A DNA stretch of 58,249 nucleotides, taken from Aquimarina litoralis. Lineage in GTDB: Bacteria; Bacteroidota; Bacteroidia; Flavobacteriales; Flavobacteriaceae. The stretch lies in NCBI RefSeq assembly GCF_019295435.1, contig NZ_WEKL01000001.1, positions 41,036 through 99,284 on the forward strand, read 5' to 3'. Shown one piece after another: positions 28,649-35,583 of the stretch. Each line of letters opens with the position of its first letter. The stretch's first letter is position 1. The translations under genes and the position numbers were made by a program. The notes under the pieces were generated by a model. The model was not told the origin of the DNA. It was given only the letters and a program-made list of their open reading frames with translations, and ran no database searches.

Positions 28649-29701
28649 TTAAACATCATCAAAATCAACTTTTATTGTAGATGAGGTTGGATATGCTTGG
28701 CATGCCAATACCAATCCTTCTTCAAGTTCAGCATCCGTAAGAATACTGTTTTTGCCCATTATTGCCTTACCTTCTGTTATTTTACAAATACATGAACTAC
28801 AAACACCTCCTTGGCATGAGTATGGCGCATCGATATCTTCTTCAAGAGCAGCATCTAAAATGGTTTTTTTCTGATCCATTACAAAAGAAGATTCCTCATC
28901 GTCAACCAATATGGTAATTTTTGTTTGACCATCTAATTCAGTATCTATCTCTGCTGGTTCTGAGCTACTCGTAAATAATTCGAAATGTATATTTTCTTTG
29001 GCAATATTATTTTCTATAAGAACATCTGTAACCGTATTGATCATTTCTTCAGGTCCGCACAGGAAGAAACTTTTGAACTGGACATCCTTGAATTTATTTT
29101 TAGTAATATAATTGATAGTAGACTTTTCTATTCTTCCGAAACGAGCACCTTCTTCTTGACTTCTACTATAAAAGAACTCTATGAAAAATCTATTAGGATA
29201 TTGGGCTTGTAAACTTAAAAGTTCCTTATGGAAAATAGTTTCACTTGGAGTTTGATTACCATACACTAATACGAAACTACTATTGGGTTCTTCCTCAAGT
29301 ACACTTTTGATCATGCTCATGATAGGTGTAATTCCGCTTCCAGCAGCAAAAGCTGCATAGTAATTTTCAGCAGCGGGATTAGATGCTAATAAAAAGGTGC
29401 CTTCAGGTGTATGAACATCAAGAGTATCACCAATTTTTAATTTATTATTTGCAATAGTTGAAAAAGTACCTCCTTCAATTTCTTTTACAGCCACACGAAG
29501 TGATCCACTTTTTGGTGCAGAACATATAGAATAAGCTCTTCTAATTTCCTTTCTATCAACAAGGATTTTAATCGTAATGTACTGTCCTGCGATAAAGTTA
29601 TAATCCTGAGATAATCCTGATGGGATATCAAATTCAATAGAAACTGCTTTAGGAGTTTCTCTAGTAATATCTTTAATGGTTAATGTGTGGAAATCTGACA
29701 T
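28649..29701 (-). CDS. flavin and 2Fe-2S cluster reductase (PaaE/Hmp-reductase-like)
   Basis: A soluble electron-transfer protein of 350 residues. Residues 1-105 are an FAD-binding barrel with RAYSICSAP. Residues 110-235 are the NAD(P)-binding domain with AAGSGITPIMSMIKS and the FFLCGPEEMI segment. Residues 260-350 form a plant-type ferredoxin domain with cysteines in CQGGVCSSC and a fourth in LACQ. This is the architecture of PaaE, the reductase of phenylacetyl-CoA epoxidase, but no paaABCD genes are nearby. In flavobacteria such genes are frequent outside paa clusters, so a general ferredoxin-NADP reductase role is possible. A TATTTTTG -7 box on the minus strand lies at 29798-29791. Confidence 0.9.
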   Translation of the reverse strand: MSDFHTLTIKDITRETPKAVSIEFDIPSGLSQDYNFIAGQYITIKILVDRKEIRRAYSICSAPKSGSLRVAVKEIEGGTFSTIANNKLKIGDTLDVHTPEGTFLLASNPAAENYYAAFAAGSGITPIMSMIKSVLEEEPNSSFVLVYGNQTPSETIFHKELLSLQAQYPNRFFIEFFYSRSQEEGARFGRIEKSTINYITKNKFKDVQFKSFFLCGPEEMINTVTDVLIENNIAKENIHFELFTSSSEPAEIDTELDGQTKITILVDDEESSFVMDQKKTILDAALEEDIDAPYSCQGGVCSSCICKITEGKAIMGKNSILTDAELEEGLVLACQAYPTSSTIKVDFDDV

Positions 29702-29790
29702 AGCAATAAAGTAAATAATAAGTCAAAAACTTTTTAAGGTTTTTTAGATGAGCATATTAGAATTCTAATTTCTCAAAGTTAATTTTTGCG

Positions 29791-29798
29791 CAAAAATA
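29791..29798 (-). promoter_or_regulatory. putative -7 box of the reductase gene
   Basis: Minus-strand TATTTTTG matches TAnnTTTG, 90 bases before the reductase ATG. It overlaps a 14-bp palindrome TTTTTGCGCAAAAA (29784-29797). No clear -33 element is visible. Confidence 0.4.
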
Positions 29799-29852
29799 CT
29801 AAATGCAAGACACCATAAGAGGGTTTTGGGATAATTTTATATACCTAAAAAA

Positions 29853-29883
29853 CTTATGCATAAGAAAATTATGTATATATTTG
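29853..29883 (+). promoter_or_regulatory. padR promoter with 12-bp palindromic operator candidate
   Basis: TATATTTG at 29876-29883 is a full match to the -7 consensus, 20 bases before the padR ATG. The perfect palindrome CTTATGCATAAG at 29853-29864 covers the expected -33 position. PadR proteins commonly repress their own operon from palindromes in the promoter, so this is the best candidate operator. Confidence 0.6.
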
Positions 29884-29902
29884 TACCCTAATTCTTTAAG
29901 TT

Positions 29903-30241
29903 ATGGGCAATTCTAAATTATATAAAGGAAGTCTGAATACGATTATTTTGAAGCTTTTGGAGGAAAGTGAAAAAATGTATGGATATGAGATTACTCAGAA
30001 AGTAAAAGAAATCACAAAGGGAGAATTAAACATTACAGAAGGAGCATTGTATCCTGCATTACATAAGTTAGAAGCAGAAGGGTTATTGGATGTGGAAATG
30101 CAAAAAGTGGATAATCGATTGCGTAAGTATTACAAGCTTACCGAAAAAGGAACAAAGGAAACCGCTAATAGATTAAATGAACTGGAAGAGTACATCCGCA
30201 CAATGCAAACAATTATTAATCCTAAATGGAGTATTAGCTAA
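29903..30241 (+). CDS. PadR-family transcriptional regulator
   Basis: A winged-helix DNA-binding protein of 112 residues. It begins KLYKGSLNTIILKLLEES, then MYGYEITQKVKEIT, then ITEGALYPALHKLEAEGLLDVE and RLRKYYKLTEKG, the standard PadR helix-turn-helix and wing, with a C-terminal dimerisation helix. PadR proteins usually repress transporters or membrane stress genes. It heads a gene row made of two membrane proteins, an ABC permease and an ABC ATPase, and it starts 20 bases after a good -7 box that lies next to a palindrome. Its stop is followed after two bases by the next start, so it is co-transcribed with its likely targets. Confidence 0.93.
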   Translation: MGNSKLYKGSLNTIILKLLEESEKMYGYEITQKVKEITKGELNITEGALYPALHKLEAEGLLDVEMQKVDNRLRKYYKLTEKGTKETANRLNELEEYIRTMQTIINPKWSIS

Positions 30242-30243
30242 TT

Positions 30244-30864
30244 ATGAGAAAACTAACAATAGAAGATATACAATTTATTGATACATATTTGTGGAATTCG
30301 GATATTCATTATGAAGATGTAAGAATTGAAATGATTGATCACGTAGCTTCGGAAATTGAACATAGAATGAATGAAGGAGATACAAGAGATTTTTATCATA
30401 TTTTTAAAGAATATATGGTAGAAAATAAAGCTTCATTAGTGAAAGAAGGAAGCAAACCATTTAATTGGAAGATATTTAAAAGTGTTTCCATAAAATTCTT
30501 AAAGAATTTGGTGACATGGCAGGTACTTTTAGGAAGTATAGCTTGTTTCTGGATTTTTAATGAGATTTACTCGTATTTTTATATAGATAGTGTTTGGGGT
30601 TCATTCTTTCCGACATTTTTATTGGTATTAGTAGCATGTATACCCTTTATGGTATTTGGGAAAAAGAAGTTTTCATTTATAGGAAATTTTGGAGTCTTAA
30701 TAACGGTATTTTTCTCTTTTAATTATCAATTTATTCCTCATCTAAAAGAACCTTCGACGTTCTATTACATTTATCTAGGGGTGCTTACACTATTTTTTGT
30801 AGGAAGTTTAAAAACAATGATTTCACTAGTAGTTTTTTATAAAAAACGTATGCAACTGGCATAA
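30244..30864 (+). CDS. PadR-linked membrane protein with N-terminal helical prefix domain
   Basis: A protein of 206 residues. Residues 1-75 form a soluble helical domain with the motif IHYEDVRIEMIDHVASEIE; the rest holds four hydrophobic helices (about residues 92-113, 121-139, 145-163 and 172-198). The prefix has the same core (Y-x-DV-x-x-E-x-hydrophobic-DH-x-A) as the next protein, so the two are paralogues. The motif resembles, in position and pattern, the HAAS/permease-prefix helical domains that travel with PadR genes in other phyla; the homology is my inference. No enzymatic motif is present. A sensor partner of PadR or an accessory to the ABC transporter downstream is plausible. Confidence 0.75.
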   Translation: MRKLTIEDIQFIDTYLWNSDIHYEDVRIEMIDHVASEIEHRMNEGDTRDFYHIFKEYMVENKASLVKEGSKPFNWKIFKSVSIKFLKNLVTWQVLLGSIACFWIFNEIYSYFYIDSVWGSFFPTFLLVLVACIPFMVFGKKKFSFIGNFGVLITVFFSFNYQFIPHLKEPSTFYYIYLGVLTLFFVGSLKTMISLVVFYKKRMQLA

Positions 30865-30892
30865 TTAGGAGAAAGAACTAAAACGTAAGCGT

Positions 30893-31558
30893 ATGAAATT
30901 GGAAGAGTATCATATAAAAGAATTATATCATATTATAAAAAAGAATGGAGTCAAATATTATGACGTTCAGACAGAGTTGGTAGATCATTTTGCCATTGCC
31001 TTAGAAGAAGAGAATGAGAAATCCTTTGATGAAAAAACAAAAGAAATTCTTGAAGGATTTGATGGTAAAAAAGGGTTGAAGCAGATTACCACTGAGAAAA
31101 GGAAAGTGTTGCTGAGAAAGTTTTTTCGAATCTATACCGATGGATTAAAAAACTATTTTTCATTTCCAAAAATACTTCTTACCATTTGTATTTTTATTGG
31201 ATTCGTATTCATATTTCGAGCTTTTGATGTAGAACAAAGTATATACGGCTTTTTTCAACAGTTGTTCAATATGTTGTTTATTTTTCAAGGCTCATATAAT
31301 AGCAATAGGTATTTAAAGAATATCCAAGAAAAAGGCTATAGTTTTTTAACCGTTAAAATATTAGATTATCTTCAAATAATTATTGCAATTCCTATAATAA
31401 CTTTTTCGGTGATCATTACATTTTTCAAAGAATATGATAATGTTCTGGTATTGAGCGGTATTCTTAGCTTTTCTGTTATAGCAATATTGGCATACGCTAA
31501 GCTTAAGAAACACCTTGTTAATGAGGTGATTTCTTCCTATCCAATGATAAAAGTTTAA
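30893..31558 (+). CDS. PadR-linked membrane protein, paralogue of the preceding gene
   Basis: A protein of 221 residues with a soluble N-terminal domain (about residues 1-85) and three or four hydrophobic helices (about 96-116, 150-180, 185-205). The prefix motif VKYYDVQTELVDHFAIALEEE aligns with the corresponding motif of the preceding protein. The gene starts 28 bases after its neighbour and ends 92 bases before the ABC permease gene. The function is unknown; the doublet behind padR suggests a heteromeric membrane sensor or a regulatory subunit. The identification as a real gene is firm, the role is not. Confidence 0.75.
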   Translation: MKLEEYHIKELYHIIKKNGVKYYDVQTELVDHFAIALEEENEKSFDEKTKEILEGFDGKKGLKQITTEKRKVLLRKFFRIYTDGLKNYFSFPKILLTICIFIGFVFIFRAFDVEQSIYGFFQQLFNMLFIFQGSYNSNRYLKNIQEKGYSFLTVKILDYLQIIIAIPIITFSVIITFFKEYDNVLVLSGILSFSVIAILAYAKLKKHLVNEVISSYPMIKV

Positions 31559-31650
31559 GGAAATTTCTTTCAAAATTGTAACAAAATCTACTTTTTGATT
31601 ACTAAATATTGTAAGAAGTATTTCCTACTTCTTATAAAACTAATACAACT

Positions 31651-33028
31651 ATGTTTAAACACTTTATATCCTTACAGTGGAAATCCTTTTGGAGATCTGC
31701 TTCAGCTTCATCTAGCATGTGGATGAAAATTTTTATGGGATTTTGGGCAGTATATTTCATTCTTATGATGATGGGAGGGAGTCTGTTGGTCTACAAATAT
31801 TCTGTAAAAGAATTATGTCAAGATCCGCTTGTAGTCGTAAATAGATTTTTAATCTATTGGTGGGCATTTGATCTCGTTTTTAGATATGCCTTGCAAAAAA
31901 TGCCAGTAATCAACATCAAACCCTTATTGATTTTACCTTTTAATAAGAAAAAGATCGTTTCATTTGGATTAGGAAAAACGATGACTTCTTTTTTTAATAT
32001 TATTCATGGTTTCTTTTTTGTACCATTTTCGATATTACTGATAACAAAAGGAGATGCTCCTGTACTTCAGGTATTACTCTGGAATATTGGACTGATTGCA
32101 CTAGTTTATGCTAATAACTTTCTGAATATCTTATTGAACAATAAAGATAATCTGATTTATGGTGTTGGAGGAGTTATTGCAATATTAGGAGGGCTTCATT
32201 ATTTTGGATACTTTGATATTACACAATATACAGCTCCTTTTTTCCAAGGATTATATGATACATTATACCTTTTTGTGTTGCCTGTAATAGCTGCGATTGT
32301 ACTGTACATAGTAGCATTTAAATCTTTTGTTAGTGGTTTGTATCTAGATGAGGGTCTTGCTACAAAAGCAAAAGATGTGAAAACTGAAAATCTAGAGTGG
32401 TTAGATCGTTTTGGTAAAACAGCAATCTTTCTTAAAAACGATATCAAATTAATTAAAAGAAATAAAAGAGCAAGAAGGAATTTTTGTGTCTGGTGGGTTT
32501 TTATTGAGCTTTGGTCAATTCGTTCCAAGTTGGGATAGCTCTTATTATCCATTAATGATGAGTCAGAATATTAAGTATAGAGAATACTTGTCTTCAAAAT
32601 GGTGGTTGATGGTAATGGCAACTTTTGTTTCGGTTATTTTGTCATCTGGTTATTTGTATTTTGGATGGGAAGCTTATCTGGCTGTTATTGTTGGTGGAAT
32701 TTATAATATGGGAATGAATGCTCATGTAGTTTTGTGGGCTGGCGCATATGTGAAAACACCAATTGATCTTACCAGCAATAAAAATGCATTTGGAGATAAA
32801 CAATCCTTTAATATGAAAACAGTAATGTTATCATTGCCAAAGCTAGCATTACCTGTGATACTTTATGCAATTGGTCATTATGCATATAGCCCTTATGCTG
32901 GATATGCGTTGGTTGCTGTTGCAGGAATTGCTGGTTTTGCTTTCAGAAATATGGTTTTTGACAAAATCGAAAAAATTTATAAAACAGAAAAGTACGCAAC
33001 GATATGGGCGTATAAACAAAAAAAATAA
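31651..33028 (+). pseudogene. ABC transporter permease (DUF5687), disrupted by an internal deletion and frameshift
   Basis: Two reading frames together cover one DUF5687 permease. The first (from ATG 31651) encodes the N-terminal part with about six helices up to LIKRNKRAR (32475). The second, shifted by +1, continues from about 32477 with GIFVSGGFLLSFGQFVPSWDSSYY and five more helices, ending at 33028. Complete family members, as I remember them, have about 25-28 further residues with a membrane helix between these segments. This points to a deletion of roughly 80 bases (length 2 modulo 3) rather than a one-base error. The first frame runs off into FCVWWVF before stopping at 32538. The partner ATPase is intact, so the loss may be recent, or it may be an assembly error. 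Confidence 0.8.
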
Positions 33029-33032
33029 GAAG

Positions 33033-33728
33033 ATGATAGGAGTACATAATATTACAAAATCATATGCAGGAAATACTGTATTGAATATAGAACACTTAGA
33101 AATACCTAAAGGAGATAGTTTTGGATTAGTCGGTAATAACGGGGCAGGAAAGACAACTTTATTTAGTGCTTTATTGGATCTGATTAGACCAACTACAGGA
33201 TATATAGAAAATAGTGGAATTAAAGTGAGCGAAAATGAAGATTGGAAATCGATTACCTCAGCTTTTATCGATGAAACCTTTTTGATTGGATATCTTACTG
33301 CCGAAGAGTATTTTTATTTTATAGGAGAATTAAGAGGTCAGAATAAAGCAGATGTAGATGCATTATTAGCACAATTCGAGGACTTTTTCCATGGAGAAAT
33401 TTTAGGGCAAAAGAAGTATTTAAGAGACTTGTCTAAAGGTAATCAAAAGAAAGCAGGAATAGTTGCTGCACTAATTGGTAATCCTGAAGTTGTTGTTTTG
33501 GATGAACCATTTGCTAATTTGGATCCAACAACACAAATTCGATTAAAGAAAATAATTAAAGATCTAGCTGCAGACCCAAATGTAACTGTATTAGTTTCCA
33601 GTCATGATTTGATGCATGTTACTGAGGTGTGTGATCGTATCGTTGTATTAGACAAGGGAGAAGTTGTAAAAGACTTAGTGACCTCAGAAGAAACATTAAA
33701 AGAATTAGAAGAGCATTTTAACAAATAA
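33033..33728 (+). CDS. ABC transporter ATP-binding protein
   Basis: A nucleotide-binding subunit of 231 residues. Walker A is GNNGAGKTT, the signature is LSKGNQKK, Walker B is VVVLDEPFANLDP, and the H-loop is SSHDLMHV, all intact. The ATG at 33033, four bases after the permease stop, gives the normal start MIGVHNITKSYAG; the frame is open further upstream, but that sequence is permease in another frame. It belongs to the DrrA/CcmA-like group that works with DUF5687-type permeases at the inner membrane. With the adjacent permease broken, it is either orphaned or serves another permease. A strong terminator follows 28 bases downstream. Confidence 0.92.
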   Translation: MIGVHNITKSYAGNTVLNIEHLEIPKGDSFGLVGNNGAGKTTLFSALLDLIRPTTGYIENSGIKVSENEDWKSITSAFIDETFLIGYLTAEEYFYFIGELRGQNKADVDALLAQFEDFFHGEILGQKKYLRDLSKGNQKKAGIVAALIGNPEVVVLDEPFANLDPTTQIRLKKIIKDLAADPNVTVLVSSHDLMHVTEVCDRIVVLDKGEVVKDLVTSEETLKELEEHFNK

Positions 33729-33756
33729 TATATAATTCGAAAATAGTTTGGGACAT

Positions 33757-33790
33757 AAAAGGCACTAATTTCTAGAAATTAGTGCCTTTT
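33757..33790. terminator. bidirectional rho-independent terminator
   Basis: A perfect 34-base palindrome: A4, GGCACTAATTTCT, its complement, T4 (T5 with the next base). It ends the padR-ABC unit on the plus strand and the convergent beta-helix protein gene on the minus strand. Confidence 0.9.
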
Positions 33791-33827
33791 TAATTCAATG
33801 AAAATTAATTTCTACACTAAGAAAAAC

Positions 33828-35321
33828 TTACCTGTCGATTACCAATTTTCTGGTTGCGGTTTTAGTATTTGATTGATCTATTATTGTAACCAAGTAAATT
33901 CCAGGTGTTAAATTACTTGTATTTATATTTGAAATATGAGCTTTTTCTGGTGTATTTAGTTTTCTTAAAAGTTTTCCTTCGATGTTTCTTATTTCAATTT
34001 TTAATTCCTTAGAAACTGATTCATCAAAATTTAAATAAAACTCTGAGTCAGCAGGATTGGGATATATACTAAGTGCTAAATCATTAAAAAGATAATCATT
34101 GGTTGATAGTGTGATAGCATTATCAATTGGATATAAGGTTTCACCTGTTGGGTTTAATGCAGAAGATACTTCAGGAAAGTTTTGTATCCTTTCCTGTATA
34201 GTAAGTCCAAGTTTAAGAGGTCCTTTATACAAAACTCCAGGCTCAGACCATGGAGTTGAAGATCCATGATTGTGATTTAATTGTAAACAAGTATTATTAA
34301 TAATAAAATTTGGTTTTTCTGAATTGTCATGCTGTGTAGACCAAGGACCCATAATAGCAAAGTATACAGGCTTGTTGGTAGCAATTTCTATTGGGTCATC
34401 AGGTAAAAGCTCATCTTGACTTACCGGAGACATATCCGAAGGTAAGGTGATGATATTGTTCTCGATTAGGTTATTTCCGGCATCACCACTATGAAAACTT
34501 ACTTCTTGTTTAAACTGATTATCATAAACAACGTTATATTCAACATTACCACCTTGAAGAGATATATGTCGTAGATGGGTTACAGAGCAACCTGTAATTA
34601 AATTATAAGCTCCTTGGATAAAAAAATATCCTTGAGCACCACCTGCCTTTTTATGAGCACCTTTAACATCCAAATCTCGTAAAGTGACATGATTAGAAGG
34701 AACTCTAATAGGATCTCTTGCTGAATTGTAGATATTTACTTTATCTAACCAGCAATCTTCAGATCGAACAATTTTTACTGATATATTATCATTGTTTGGT
34801 AACTCATCATTTTGGGATAAACTATAATTCCACTTATATTTTGGAGTTCCCCAACTTCCTTCAATTGTTAATCGATAGATACCAGAATTTGATACATCAT
34901 CAAACCTAAAGCCATTTCCACTATCCATATCGATAATACATTGAACACCATTTCTGCTTTCTCCAATTAGAGCAACATTGGATTTCATTTTTACAGCACT
35001 ATTAATCGTATAAGTGCCGTTTTCCAATAAAACACCAACTAGTTCATTTTCTTTAGCGGCATCATTGATAGCTTGATTAATCTGAGAACTGTTACTTCCG
35101 CTACTAAGTGTTTTAAAAATTCTTATATCATCCAGATAAGGGATTCCGCCTCTTACTCCAGCTTTTTGCCATTCTAGCATTTGTGGGTATTGTTGGTCAT
35201 ATTTGCTATCATCAAATGTGATTCCAGGATCGCCTACTCGTTTTTGAGCATTAACCTGAATACATATAATAGAAAAGAAAAGTAATTTGATGTATTTGAG
35301 AGTAAGTAGTGAGTTTTTCAT
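33828..35321 (-). CDS. secreted parallel beta-helix protein with T9SS sorting domain
   Basis: An exported protein of 497 residues. A signal peptide covers residues 1-25, ending in CIQVNA before Gln. Residues 60-380 have the repeating short-strand pattern of right-handed beta-helix proteins: INQAINDAAKENELVGVLLENGTYTI, VALIGESRNG, GIYRLTIEGSWG, CWLDKVNIYNS, LRDLDVKGAH, NLIENNIITLPS. The last 75 residues are a type A T9SS sorting domain (LSIYPNPADSEFYLNFDES to ATRKLVIDR). The start is ATG at 35321, because upstream in-frame codons precede no signal sequence. This fold is common in polysaccharide lyases and glycosidases, so a role in algal-polysaccharide breakdown is likely, but no catalytic family is assigned. 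Confidence 0.85.
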   Translation of the reverse strand: MKNSLLTLKYIKLLFFSIICIQVNAQKRVGDPGITFDDSKYDQQYPQMLEWQKAGVRGGIPYLDDIRIFKTLSSGSNSSQINQAINDAAKENELVGVLLENGTYTINSAVKMKSNVALIGESRNGVQCIIDMDSGNGFRFDDVSNSGIYRLTIEGSWGTPKYKWNYSLSQNDELPNNDNISVKIVRSEDCWLDKVNIYNSARDPIRVPSNHVTLRDLDVKGAHKKAGGAQGYFFIQGAYNLITGCSVTHLRHISLQGGNVEYNVVYDNQFKQEVSFHSGDAGNNLIENNIITLPSDMSPVSQDELLPDDPIEIATNKPVYFAIMGPWSTQHDNSEKPNFIINNTCLQLNHNHGSSTPWSEPGVLYKGPLKLGLTIQERIQNFPEVSSALNPTGETLYPIDNAITLSTNDYLFNDLALSIYPNPADSEFYLNFDESVSKELKIEIRNIEGKLLRKLNTPEKAHISNINTSNLTPGIYLVTIIDQSNTKTATRKLVIDR

Positions 35322-35515
35322 GAGATCATCGTAAAAGTGTAATATCAGTATCTTTCTTGTCTTGAAAATCTTTAAAATAGAATTTGACAAGGTCAAATTA
35401 GTATTCGTTTTTGTCGGATGCCATGTAAAACGTAGTTTAGTGCCTTAGAAGGATAAAAAAATAGAAGGTTCAAGCGTTTTTTACAGAAAGAAATGTATTT
35501 TTACATTTCACACCA

Positions 35516-35523
35516 TATTTTTG
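35516..35523 (+). promoter_or_regulatory. -7 box of sprE
   Basis: TATTTTTG matches the TAnnTTTG consensus. The TTG at 35521-35523, which would be the longest start of the SprE frame, lies inside this box and so cannot be the start if the promoter is real. The next suitable start is TTG at 35584. Confidence 0.5.
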
Positions 35524-35583
35524 TACCGTTTTGATGCACTAAAATGTAAGTTTTTTAGTTATCAGCGTATAAATTATTCAGAT

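Noticed and set aside
28649-29701. Phenylacetate degradation locus
   Set aside because: Only the PaaE-like reductase is present; none of paaABCD or paaK, paaG or paaZ is nearby.
29784-29797. Palindrome TTTTTGCGCAAAAA as a dedicated operator
   Set aside because: It overlaps a simple -7 box and consists mostly of A/T runs; chance symmetry in AT-rich DNA is likely.
32865-33032. Extended N-terminus of the ABC ATPase
   Set aside because: This stretch is the out-of-frame end of the permease; the ATG at 33033 gives the normal NBD start.
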